Source of the DNA: Chitinophagaceae bacterium
Lineage (GTDB): Bacteria > Bacteroidota > Bacteroidia > Chitinophagales > UBA10324
Reading direction: 5' to 3'
Assembly (NCBI GenBank): GCA_016704325.1
Contig: JADJAG010000011.1
Span: forward strand, 124,001-188,000
DNA: 64,000 nt
The notes under the pieces were generated by a model. That model saw only the letters and a program-made list of their open reading frames with translations. It made no database searches and had not been told where the DNA came from. Positions 9,603 through 17,503 of the stretch are shown here, piece by piece. Positions within the stretch are counted from its first letter, which is position 1, and every line of letters begins with the position of its first letter. A program made the translations under genes and the position numbers.

Positions 9603-10202
9603 ATGAAGACAATCATCATCACCATCATCCTTGCCTCCGGAATTTATACCGGGCTTACCGCACAAACTATAGCGTACCAAAAGGAGATTCCCATTAAGAT
9701 CAGCCTGTTGAATGAGCGGGTAAGCATGCCAACTTTCAGCCACCTGTTCAGCGATTGGAATTTAGGTGCTGCTGCCGGCACTGAATTCTATTACAAAAGG
9801 AAACCTCACTTTCAATTTTTTCAAACTGCCGAAATTGGATTTTATACCCACCAGAAACTCGGAACAACCGGTATGCTCTACTCAGAACTCGGTGTAAGGG
9901 GAATTTGGAAAAGCCTGCAGGCTGATTTTAGTATCGGTCCAGGCTACCTTTTAAATTATGCGTACATGCCGCTCTATAAGGAGCAAGAAGGAGTGTATGA
10001 GATGGCCTCACAACTCCAGAATAAGTTTATGCTGAAAAGCAGTTTGACCCTTGGTTACCGTATTCACAACATTGCTCCTTTCATCGCTTACAGTTATGCC
10101 CTGGAAACACCCTTCATCAATTCCCGATCTTCCCTGTTGCCACATCAGTTTGCTGTGGCCGGAGTTAAATGCTATCTGATCAGCGCAAATAAAAAACATT
10201 AA
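9603..10202 (+). CDS. Predicted outer-membrane beta-barrel-like protein
   Basis: The start chosen is the ATG at 9603, because it begins a clean signal peptide (MKTIIITIILASGIYTGLTA, cleavage near AQT) and is preceded by a purine-rich stretch (AGAGCAG). An upstream ATG at 9573 would add ten residues that break the signal. The mature part (about 175 residues) alternates aromatic and polar residues as in small outer-membrane barrels (for example FYYKRKPHFQFFQTAEIGFY) and ends in a strand-like segment before a short basic tail. It is the first gene of a tight operon with a serine hydrolase, a sensor kinase and a response regulator, so it may be an envelope component tied to that signalling pathway. 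Confidence 0.65.
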   Translation: MKTIIITIILASGIYTGLTAQTIAYQKEIPIKISLLNERVSMPTFSHLFSDWNLGAAAGTEFYYKRKPHFQFFQTAEIGFYTHQKLGTTGMLYSELGVRGIWKSLQADFSIGPGYLLNYAYMPLYKEQEGVYEMASQLQNKFMLKSSLTLGYRIHNIAPFIAYSYALETPFINSRSSLLPHQFAVAGVKCYLISANKKH

Positions 10203-10205
10203 ACC

Positions 10206-11321
10206 ATGAAAATCATCCTGCTAAGTTCCTTTATTTTCGTAGGTCTTTCTTTATCATCCTGTACAAAGGAAGAAATACCGCAACCTGAATCACGCTGTGA
10301 AGAATCTTATACATCGCATCCGAATAATAGTTTGTACGCTGCATTTCTCGATAGCTATGTTTCCGCAAACCAGGCACCGGGCAGCATCCTGGGAATAAAG
10401 AAATGGAATGAACCAGCCTGGGTTGGCAGCTATGGACAGAGCAATATTGAAACCGGCACCTTTATGACACCATGTACACCGTTCCGGACCGGTAGCGTCA
10501 CTAAAATGTTTACAGCAGTTGTGGTAATGAAGCTGGTGGAAGAAGGCAAATTCACGCTGGAAACCACGCTTACCCAACTATTACCTGAGATGAATGAAAA
10601 TATTCCACAAGCCGGTTCAATCACGGTACGCCAACTTCTCAACCACACCAGCGGATTAAAGCAACCCACAGACGATGATGTACGCTATCAGACTTCACTA
10701 ATCAATAACCCGGATGATATTGGCAACATGGATGCCGGTGAGCGGCTTGAAAATTATATTTATGATAACGAACTAAAAAACCAACCGGGTGCAGGATGCT
10801 ATTACAGTAATGCAGGTTATTGGATGCTTCAGCTCATTATCGAAAAAATAACCGGCCATACACTCCAGCAAAACATGGAAGAGATTATATTTCAACCACT
10901 GTTGATGCACGATACGTATCTTGAAAAAAGAGACGATACAAATGTTTCACGCGGTTACAACTTCAGCGGAAATAAACTGATGGATGTATCGCAATGGGAC
11001 AGGGCAGACAGCGATGGTGACCCTGCTGCCGGAATTATCAGCACGGCATCGGACCTACTGAAATTTGGTGAAGCCTTATTCACGAATCAAATCTTGTCGG
11101 AAGAATCACTTGCAGAAATGAAGATTACCATCTGTGATTTTGGCCTTGGAATGGAAAGCTGGGTTACCGAGGAAGGCAACAGCGGCTACGGAAAAAACGG
11201 CAGTTCGCTTGGGGTAGATGCCAACCTGATTTATTTTCCTGAAAACGAAACAGCAATCGTGATCTTCTCGAACTTTGGTGGTGGAAACTATAAGCAGGTG
11301 ATAGATGAAATTTTAGAATAA
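10206..11321 (+). CDS. Serine hydrolase lipoprotein, beta-lactamase class C / D-Ala-D-Ala carboxypeptidase fold
   Basis: The 371-residue product has a lipoprotein signal (LSLSSCTKEE, lipid on Cys19 or so) and the penicillin-binding-protein fold. The catalytic SxxK is in TGSVTKMF (near residues 97-100), YxN is in YYSNAGYW, and KNG in SGYGKNGSSLG occupies the usual KTG/HTG place. This family includes peptidoglycan-processing DD-peptidases, esterases and class C beta-lactamases. The sequence does not separate these, and lipid anchoring to the periplasmic side argues for an envelope substrate. It follows the upstream gene by three bases and precedes the kinase by five, so it is part of the same operon. 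Confidence 0.88.
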   Translation: MKIILLSSFIFVGLSLSSCTKEEIPQPESRCEESYTSHPNNSLYAAFLDSYVSANQAPGSILGIKKWNEPAWVGSYGQSNIETGTFMTPCTPFRTGSVTKMFTAVVVMKLVEEGKFTLETTLTQLLPEMNENIPQAGSITVRQLLNHTSGLKQPTDDDVRYQTSLINNPDDIGNMDAGERLENYIYDNELKNQPGAGCYYSNAGYWMLQLIIEKITGHTLQQNMEEIIFQPLLMHDTYLEKRDDTNVSRGYNFSGNKLMDVSQWDRADSDGDPAAGIISTASDLLKFGEALFTNQILSEESLAEMKITICDFGLGMESWVTEEGNSGYGKNGSSLGVDANLIYFPENETAIVIFSNFGGGNYKQVIDEILE

Positions 11322-11326
11322 GAGAA

Positions 11327-12343
11327 ATGACAGCGAAGATCAAACCCCTTTACATCAAAGTTTTCCTGGTGGTGCTTTTTACGGCAATTAACCTGCAGGT
11401 AGAAAAAAATTTCAACTACCTGCCTTTACCTTTTATCCTGATACTGTTGCTTGTCATCGGAATGTGGAGTCTTCTATTTCATCTTGATCAACTTATTATT
11501 GCCGGCACACAGCGCCGTTTCCCTGCTGAATCGGATTTTCAAAAACGATTATTATGGTCGGCATTAGCCGTTGCTCTCACTTCACTGAGCATAATGGTAA
11601 CAACGGATGTGCTTATTCAATACCTCTCATTTGGCAGCCTGGAACAGGTAAGGATAAACTGGGCCTACCAGGTTTTGATTTCCGTGTTGCTGTCAGTGAT
11701 CCTATTCGCCTTCTTTGAAGTATTGTATCGTGCAGAGATCAATACCCGCCTGCTGGCGCACAAAAAGGAGCTTGAAAAACTACAATTACAAAGTAGTTAT
11801 GAAATGCTGAAAGCGCAGGTGAGTCCGCACTTTCTATTTAACAGCCTCAACTCCCTCAGCGCACTGATCAGTAAAAATCCTATGCGCGCAGAGCAATTCG
11901 TAGATGAGATGTCAACCGTATATCGTTACCTGCTTCGCTCCAATGAGAATGAACTGAGTACGTTGTCGGAGGAACTCCATTTTATCCGTGCGTATGGCAG
12001 CATGCTGAAAACCAGGTTCGATGACGGGCTGCAAATCAGGATACATGCTGATGATCGGCTAATTTATCATAAGCTGCCTTCACTCACTTTGCAGTTGCTG
12101 GTGGAGAATGCCGTGAAGCACAATGAGGTATCTGAAGACAAGCCGCTTATCATTAAAATAGAAACAGGAAATGATAATAAATTGTGTGTAAGGAATAATT
12201 TGCAGAAGAAGAAAGGAGTGGTGTTTTCAAATAAACTTGGATTAAAGAATATTATCTCCCGTTACCGGTTGCTCGGCATGGGCACTGTGGACGTGACGGA
12301 AACTGAAACGGAATTCATAGTATCACTATCATTAATGGCATAG
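11327..12343 (+). CDS. LytS-family sensor histidine kinase
   Basis: The 338-residue inner-membrane kinase has four hydrophobic segments (about residues 9-25, 32-52, 75-100 and 112-135), a short coiled coil, and then a His_kinase (PF06580-type) domain. The phosphoacceptor is His168 in QVSPHFLFNSLNSLSAL, and the ATP-binding N box is LLVENAVKHNE. These kinases pair with LytTR response regulators, and the next gene encodes one. There is no extracytoplasmic sensor domain, so the signal is probably sensed in the membrane. The two envelope genes upstream in the operon may generate or modulate that signal. Confidence 0.92.
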   Translation: MTAKIKPLYIKVFLVVLFTAINLQVEKNFNYLPLPFILILLLVIGMWSLLFHLDQLIIAGTQRRFPAESDFQKRLLWSALAVALTSLSIMVTTDVLIQYLSFGSLEQVRINWAYQVLISVLLSVILFAFFEVLYRAEINTRLLAHKKELEKLQLQSSYEMLKAQVSPHFLFNSLNSLSALISKNPMRAEQFVDEMSTVYRYLLRSNENELSTLSEELHFIRAYGSMLKTRFDDGLQIRIHADDRLIYHKLPSLTLQLLVENAVKHNEVSEDKPLIIKIETGNDNKLCVRNNLQKKKGVVFSNKLGLKNIISRYRLLGMGTVDVTETETEFIVSLSLMA

Positions 12344-12349
12344 CAAACG

Positions 12350-12670
12350 ATGGAAATTCTGATAATCGAAGATGAAAAATTAGGCGCAGAGCGGCTGATG
12401 AATATGCTGTTGGAAATTGATAAGAGCAATACCATCCTGGGCATTTGTAAAAGTATTCAGGCTTCCGTGAAATGGCTGCGGGAGAATAAGAAACCAGACC
12501 TGATTATGATGGATATTGAGTTATCGGATGGACAGTGTTTTGAAATTTTCAAGCAACAGCCTGTGGAAGCTCCAGTCATTTTCACCACATCTTATGATGA
12601 GTATGCATTAAAGGCTTTCAAAGTAAATAGTATTGACTATCTGCTGAAGCCAATTAAAAAGAAGAATTGA
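12350..12670 (+). CDS. LytTR-type response regulator, receiver domain (frameshifted)
   Basis: This is the receiver half of a response regulator that starts six bases after the kinase gene. The acidic pocket (ED at residues 7-8), the phosphoacceptor Asp55 in LIMMDIEL, and Lys100 in DYLLKPI are all in place. The frame ends directly after LLKPIKKKN because one A is missing from the A run at 12656-12660. With one more A the reading becomes LLKPIKKEELMESLDKLKHL and continues into the DNA-binding domain at 12667-13110. The repaired regulator is 253 residues, the usual length for LytR/AlgR family members. Confidence 0.9.
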   Translation: MEILIIEDEKLGAERLMNMLLEIDKSNTILGICKSIQASVKWLRENKKPDLIMMDIELSDGQCFEIFKQQPVEAPVIFTTSYDEYALKAFKVNSIDYLLKPIKKKN

Positions 12671-13110
12671 TGGAGTCTCTGGATAAACTGAAACATCTGA
12701 AGCGCCAATACAATAAACAAGATTTCAATATTGATCAACTTATTGCGCAACTGCACGGACAAAGCAATAATTACCGGAAACGTTTCCTGGTAAAACATGG
12801 ACAAAAATTAACATCAATAGATACTGATGAAATCGCATTTTTTTATTCGGAGGACCGACTTACATTTTTCCGGACCTGGGATAACCGGCAATACCTTGCC
12901 GATTATACGCTTGAAGAAATCGGAGAAATGCTTGACCCTGCTGACTTCAGGCGTATCAACCGTGCATTTATTGTACATATCAAATCTATCGCAGCCATTC
13001 ATAACTATTTCAACGGGAAACTGAAACTGGAACTCAAACCCAAATCAGACAAAGAAGTGATTATCAGCCGCGAAAGCGCTGCTGATTTTAAAGTATGGAT
13101 GGGGAAGTAA
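12667..13110 (+). CDS. LytTR-type response regulator, DNA-binding domain (frameshifted)
   Basis: This encodes the C-terminal LytTR DNA-binding domain of the regulator that begins at 12350. The typical order is RFLVKHGQKLTSIDTDEIAF, then YSEDRLTFFRT, then FRRINRAFIVHIKSI. The apparent start here (TTG, then ATG at 12670) lies inside the linker, so this is not an independent gene. It is separated from the receiver half by a single missing base. The target is probably the operon itself or cell-envelope genes; no LytTR-box was searched for. A short gap with a hairpin follows, and the next gene is convergent. Confidence 0.88.
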   Translation: MMESLDKLKHLKRQYNKQDFNIDQLIAQLHGQSNNYRKRFLVKHGQKLTSIDTDEIAFFYSEDRLTFFRTWDNRQYLADYTLEEIGEMLDPADFRRINRAFIVHIKSIAAIHNYFNGKLKLELKPKSDKEVIISRESAADFKVWMGK

Positions 13111-13174
13111 TGAATTCGAGATACTGCACATTAATAATTTTCAGCTGTTAACAGATGAATAGATTTTTATGCTA

Positions 13175-13194
13175 CCAGCATTGCACTTTGCTGG
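13175..13194. terminator. Hairpin between convergent genes, possible two-way terminator
   Basis: CCAGCA and TGCTGG form a 6-bp stem around an 8-base loop in the 126-base gap between the response regulator and the convergent cyclase gene. A T-rich stretch lies upstream on the plus strand rather than after the stem, so it is a weak candidate. Confidence 0.35.
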
Positions 13195-13236
13195 CCTTGC
13201 CTATTCTCTGCATCAGGCTTTGCAAAGCAAATCAAC

Positions 13237-14223
13237 TCATTGCCGGGATTGTAGCAAATTTAGGTATTGAACGGCCGTTTGACCTGTTTCCCTTTCTAGA
13301 TAAGCATGGAAAGCTGTCTTCGATTTGAATCCACTCTTCCTGATAAGTTGTGTCAATTTGCTTTTCGAATTATTGTATTCCTTCATTAAAATCTGGAATG
13401 TTTCCAACCTGTAATGATTGATGAAATCATTAAAATTTTTACCATATCTCTCATTGAGCAACCAGGAAAGCTTGTCAGGGTGCAGGCTGATCTGAACCGA
13501 AAGCTTCCGTAGCGACAAATCGGGATCCAGGTAAGGCTTTTTTTCATTGATATGTCTAAGCAAAAGCGTTGAATAAACAGAAACCTCTTCCGTATTCATC
13601 ACTTCATGCTGCTTCGCCTTGCTCTTCTTCTCTACATCAGTGCGATAAATAATCTCATGAAATGCAACATACCTCGGATCATCCTTAATAGCATTAACCA
13701 ACGGATCTGCAAAATGAAAAAGGAGTAAGGAAGATTTCATCGCGATCGCTTCACTGATCCATTCAAATGCTTTGTCCTTTTTACCAGTAAGTGCATACAT
13801 CAAAAACAAGTAAGAGTGAGAGCGGAATCCATCAGGGCCTTTGGCATTCTCTTCAATCTGTTGCAGGTATTCGGCTGACTTTACAGCATCTCCCTGTATA
13901 GCAAAAGCAAGCCCCGTCAAACCAGTCACGTAGCCGGGTGCAATAATATCTGAAGGGATGGTTTCAAGATATTGCATCATTTCCCTGCTGCGTCCGAGTT
14001 TTAGGAGGCAGTAGCATTTAACGGTGTGAGCGGGCAGGTTTTTTGGATTTTGCTGAAGGCACCGGTCAAGTTTTTCAATAGCGAATACATAGTTCTCTAT
14101 CATATACTCGAAGTAAGCGCTGAAGAAAAGTGTTTCCGGCGAAAGTGGATCAATGCGTAGCGCAATTTCCAGGTGTGCTGCGGCCTTTTCCTTTTCTCCG
14201 GCAATGATGTAAAAGAATGACAT
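13237..14223 (-). CDS. C-terminal part of cyclase-TolB-TPR-AraC fusion (frameshifted)
   Basis: This holds TPR-like helices (EKEKAAAHLEIALRIDPLSP onward) and, in the last ~100 residues, an AraC-type double helix-turn-helix. Its typical features are SLRKLSVQISLHPDKLSWLL for the first helix set and LTQLIRKSGFKSKTAFHAYL for the second. It is the continuation of the cyclase fragment at 14259-15572. Restoring one T in the run at 14308-14313 gives LANLAFFTACDYREAFRQTE, which flows into this frame. The displayed ATG is internal. The repaired protein is 778 residues and would join cyclic-nucleotide synthesis to DNA binding in one chain. Confidence 0.85.
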   Translation of the reverse strand: MSFFYIIAGEKEKAAAHLEIALRIDPLSPETLFFSAYFEYMIENYVFAIEKLDRCLQQNPKNLPAHTVKCYCLLKLGRSREMMQYLETIPSDIIAPGYVTGLTGLAFAIQGDAVKSAEYLQQIEENAKGPDGFRSHSYLFLMYALTGKKDKAFEWISEAIAMKSSLLLFHFADPLVNAIKDDPRYVAFHEIIYRTDVEKKSKAKQHEVMNTEEVSVYSTLLLRHINEKKPYLDPDLSLRKLSVQISLHPDKLSWLLNERYGKNFNDFINHYRLETFQILMKEYNNSKSKLTQLIRKSGFKSKTAFHAYLERETGQTAVQYLNLLQSRQ

Positions 14224-14258
14224 GAATTGCTGCGCTTCTACATAATTTGGTTTTAACG

Positions 14259-15572
14259 CTATCGCAGTTTCCGTTTGCCTGAATGCTTCACGGTAGTCGC
14301 ATGCAGTAAAAAAGCAAGGTTGGCAAGTTGAAAATGTACACCGGGCAACCGGTCGTTCAAATCATGGGCCTGATTGATCAGTTGTGCCGTCTTGCCCCAT
14401 GCTTCTTCAAAGGGCATGAATCCGGTAGTAGCCATAAATCCATAACAGTCACCAAGTCCAAGGTATGATTCTGTATGTTTCGGATCCAGTGCAAGCGTCT
14501 GTTCATAGAGTGAAATGGCTATGCGTAAATCTTCCGGGTTCCACTTTTGTGCATGATACCGGGCTTTCAAATAATATTCATACGCACTGAAACTGTCTGT
14601 TTGCTTTTCGACCAGGTGCTCCTGGATTTCAAAGTGTCCGAAATGCTCTCTTAACTTATCGGCAATCAGCAGGCTAATTTCATCCTGTATCTCAAAAATA
14701 TCTTCCAGCTTCCGGTCCCATGTTTCCGACCAGAAATGAAAATCCTCTTCCGCTTGTATCAATTGTGCAGTGATCCTGATCATGCTGCCTGATAGTCTTA
14801 CGCTCCCTTCCAGAATGGTAGACACATTCAATTCCTTCCCGATTTGCCTGATGGGAATGTTTTTGTTTTTAAAGAAGAAGCAAGAAGTCCTTGAGGTTAC
14901 TTTCAGGCTTTTGATCTTCGACAAAGCGTTGATGATTTCTTCCGTGATGCCGTCGCTGAAATATTCATTCTCCACATTCGCACTCATGTTTAAAAAAGGA
15001 AGCACGGCAATGGTTTTACCGGCTAACTGCTGATTTCCCTGCAGGTTCTCTCGCGGTGGTACCACAATTCCGGGAATGGTAACAGCAAACACTTCGACGG
15101 GCCGGCTTACATTCTTAAGTTCAAAACGGCCTAAGGACGTAGTAGCAATGGCAGTATGATTCCTGAGCTCTTCATTCAGTTTTTCCGAAAGAAAAATAGA
15201 ACCGGCTACAGCCAGGTTCTGAATGCGGGAAGCCACATTCACGCCATCACCGTATACTTCGCTCTTGTCAAAAACAATATCACCCATGTGCAGTCCGATC
15301 CGCAATGGAACCGGTTCATCCTGCAGCATTCGTTTTTGAATTTCAATAGCACATTCCGTTGCATCAACGGCACTCTTGAACACGCTCAAGGTACCATCAC
15401 CATAATATTGTATGATTTCGCCACGATATATTTGGTGTTGTTGTTCGAAGACTTCCCGGTGCCTTGCCCTTGCTTTCACGGCTACTACTTCATTCCCTTG
15501 CATCAATGCTGTATAGCCGACAATGTCGGTGAACATAATGGCTGAAAGCTGACGCATTTTTTTTTCTTCCAT
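14259..15572 (-). CDS. Class III adenylate/guanylate cyclase with TolB-like and TPR domains, N-terminal part (frameshifted)
   Basis: Residues 5-170 are a class III cyclase homology domain. The two metal-binding aspartates are Asp16 in MFTDIVGYTAL and Asp59 in YYGDGTLSVF, and the transition-state Asn/Arg pair is in YGDGVNVASRIQ, so catalysis looks possible. Residues about 185-310 are a TolB-like domain (KTIAVLPFLNMS, YFSDGITEEIINALS, ILEGSVRLSG) often found behind such cyclases. TPR units follow (EYYLKARYHAQKWNPEDL). The frame breaks in a run of six Ts after LANLAF, and the rest lies at 13237-14223. There is no signal peptide, so it acts in the cytoplasm. The first five codons contain a poly-A stretch (EEKK). 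Confidence 0.9.
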   Translation of the reverse strand: MEEKKMRQLSAIMFTDIVGYTALMQGNEVVAVKARARHREVFEQQHQIYRGEIIQYYGDGTLSVFKSAVDATECAIEIQKRMLQDEPVPLRIGLHMGDIVFDKSEVYGDGVNVASRIQNLAVAGSIFLSEKLNEELRNHTAIATTSLGRFELKNVSRPVEVFAVTIPGIVVPPRENLQGNQQLAGKTIAVLPFLNMSANVENEYFSDGITEEIINALSKIKSLKVTSRTSCFFFKNKNIPIRQIGKELNVSTILEGSVRLSGSMIRITAQLIQAEEDFHFWSETWDRKLEDIFEIQDEISLLIADKLREHFGHFEIQEHLVEKQTDSFSAYEYYLKARYHAQKWNPEDLRIAISLYEQTLALDPKHTESYLGLGDCYGFMATTGFMPFEEAWGKTAQLINQAHDLNDRLPGVHFQLANLAFLLHATTVKHSGKRKLR

Positions 15573-15875
15573 AGACCATGCTACCCGACCCCTGTTATCA
15601 CATTCGATTGCAAGCAGTCTGTTTAGTCAGTGCGAAGATGGCGAATTTCACTCGTGCTGCTTCTTTTCGGTGTCAGCATTTGTTCGGCTTATATTGCAAT
15701 GGCGACATTTCCCTTTGTGTTTCCAGGGTAAACATAACGATTTGCTTCTGCTATTTGCCTGAGGGGTCTTCGCTGTCTTTCTCAGGTTAAATAATTTTTT
15801 GTTCGACAACCTGCGATGACTGCTTCATTAGATATTAATTAACCGAAGTCGCAACACAACATTCCATCATTTCCC
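15573..15875. other. Non-coding gap between the cyclase gene and the TonB receptor gene
   Basis: About 300 bases. It should hold the promoter of the cyclase gene and the 3' end signal of the TonB receptor gene, both on the minus strand. I saw no hairpin with a U-tract and no clear TAnnTTTG box. Confidence 0.5.
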
Positions 15876-16769
15876 TCATAAATCAAACAACACCTGCACA
15901 TATGCCAGCCTGCCCACATAAGGCCCGCCATACACTTCAAACTTCTCATTGTTCAGCAGGTTGGACGCGCCTACTTTTACGGTGAGGTCAATCTGCGGGA
16001 ATTCTTTGTTGACCTGTACATCCACTTTTCCATAAGTGGGCACTTCGCCGGTAAACTGTGGGGAGCCTTCATATAAAAATCCCTGCACCCATTTGTAGTT
16101 AATGCTGAAGCCATAGTTGTTGAAAGGGATTACCGGCAGCTTGTCCCAGATGGCGTTGAGGAATCCCATATCTATTGCAATGTCGCGGCCACTGATGCCG
16201 ATATTGAATTTATTTTCCGGTGTATTGAAGGCGGGAATGATGGGATCGGTAGAACCCTGCCGGTTCAGTTTGTTATAGGAGTAGTTTCCATTTATAGAGT
16301 AATACTCTTTGAAGTAATAATTCAAGCCGATGGAAAATCCGTTGGTGGTCACCTGGTCTTCCGTATTGGAAGCCACTCGATATACCTGGAAGCCATTAAG
16401 GCGGTTGAAGATCTCATTATAGTCAATCACTGCTCCCAGTTTATACCCAATAAAGTAACGATACCAACTGTAGTAATAACTCATATCGACAAACAAATGC
16501 TGGAAGAGGGATGCACGGTAACCTACCTCAATGCTTTTCACCTGCTCAGGACGCAATGGTTTCACGTTGAAGAAATCAAGTGTATCATACTTCTGTGTAT
16601 TAATGAAGTCGAGTAGCGATGGAATAGCCACCAGTGAATCGAATCCATTCAGGTTACCAACCAATATGGCACGGCCTACATTGTAGTAGAGGTACTGATC
16701 AGCCAACGTCGGGTTGCGGATTGCTGAAGAAAAACTGGCCCTGAAACTACTTTTATTCAAAGTGTACAC
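15876..16769 (-). CDS. TonB-dependent outer-membrane receptor, C-terminal barrel part (frameshifted)
   Basis: This is the last ~298 residues of a TonB-dependent receptor: beta-strand-rich, with the late-barrel pattern SSFRASFSSAIRNPTLADQY at its start and a C-terminal strand ending in YVGRLAYVQVLFDL (terminal aromatic-x-Leu type). It joins the fragment at 16757-17503 when one T is restored in the run at 16785-16791, giving FDVLFFPAVSAVYTLNKS. The apparent start codon is internal. Confidence 0.88.
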   Translation of the reverse strand: MYTLNKSSFRASFSSAIRNPTLADQYLYYNVGRAILVGNLNGFDSLVAIPSLLDFINTQKYDTLDFFNVKPLRPEQVKSIEVGYRASLFQHLFVDMSYYYSWYRYFIGYKLGAVIDYNEIFNRLNGFQVYRVASNTEDQVTTNGFSIGLNYYFKEYYSINGNYSYNKLNRQGSTDPIIPAFNTPENKFNIGISGRDIAIDMGFLNAIWDKLPVIPFNNYGFSINYKWVQGFLYEGSPQFTGEVPTYGKVDVQVNKEFPQIDLTVKVGASNLLNNEKFEVYGGPYVGRLAYVQVLFDL

Positions 16770-17503
16770 TGCTGAAACGGCCGGAAAAAAAGCACATCGA
16801 AATTCTCATTCTTATCAACACGCAGGGTGGCATTGATCTTCAACAGGCTGTCGAGAAATCGTTTTTCCAAACCACCGTACACACCAAATTCTGAGTTGGT
16901 GATTTTAACATCATTGGTATCGCTAAAGATAGTGCCATGCGAGTTGGGCCGGTACATCCTGTAATTGGCACCCACTACTATATCCATGAAACCGGGCGTA
17001 AATTTGTATTCACCATGCAGGTGATACAATGCCGACTTATCATAAAACTTAGAGCCGCCTTCTGCATACGATTCATGCGTAGTGATGTAGTTGAATGCCG
17101 AATCAAACACTGCCGTTCCCGGCAAATAAAAAGCATGCTGGCCCGGACTGACGCTTTCATTGTTCGCATAGTTCTCTGCATTATTGTGTAGGGAGTCAAT
17201 CAGTGAAGTATAATCAGTCAAAAAATCGGTGATGCTGTCGAGGTATTGCTGGTAACCATCCGGATTTTCCGGATCAAATACATATGTCGGATAGCCTGGC
17301 AGATTCCTGATAATTGGAACACCCTGCGTGGAATAGTTGGTGAAATAATCGGTACCCCAGTCCACGTCGCCTTTGGCACTGCGCTCGAGGAGCAATGCAG
17401 TGAAGTATGCATCATAGGAATCGCCTGCATTTTCATTGGTGGCATAAGCACGAATAAAAAATTTATCCTTCTGTTGTAACTCTATTCTGTTCTGAAAAAA
17501 CAA
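16757..17503 (-). CDS. TonB-dependent outer-membrane receptor, middle part (frameshifted)
   Basis: This is the middle of the receptor's beta barrel, with alternating strands and long extracellular loops (for example FMDIVVGANYRMYRPNSHG). It lies between two one-base frame breaks: at 17530-17533 (a run of four Gs on the coding strand, five expected, giving VYQGDNRYSLKNILFF) and at 16785-16791 (seven Ts, eight expected). Repairing both gives one receptor spanning 15876-18678, 934 residues long, a normal size for the family. Confidence 0.85.
   Translation of the reverse strand: MFFQNRIELQQKDKFFIRAYATNENAGDSYDAYFTALLLERSAKGDVDWGTDYFTNYSTQGVPIIRNLPGYPTYVFDPENPDGYQQYLDSITDFLTDYTSLIDSLHNNAENYANNESVSPGQHAFYLPGTAVFDSAFNYITTHESYAEGGSKFYDKSALYHLHGEYKFTPGFMDIVVGANYRMYRPNSHGTIFSDTNDVKITNSEFGVYGGLEKRFLDSLLKINATLRVDKNENFDVLFFRPFQQCTL

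Noticed and set aside
9314..9743. Two minus-strand frames in the gap before the 9603 operon
   Set aside because: They are AT-rich without family features, and the second overlaps the well-supported outer-membrane protein gene on the other strand.
12650..12672. Programmed frameshift (AAAAAG) producing a separate receiver protein
   Set aside because: The receiver and LytTR parts join perfectly with one added A, and the context is the same as the other breaks. There is no evidence for a regulatory split.
15578..15790. Cys-rich plus-strand frame of 70 codons upstream of the cyclase gene
   Set aside because: It has no family character and lies in the expected promoter region of the cyclase gene.
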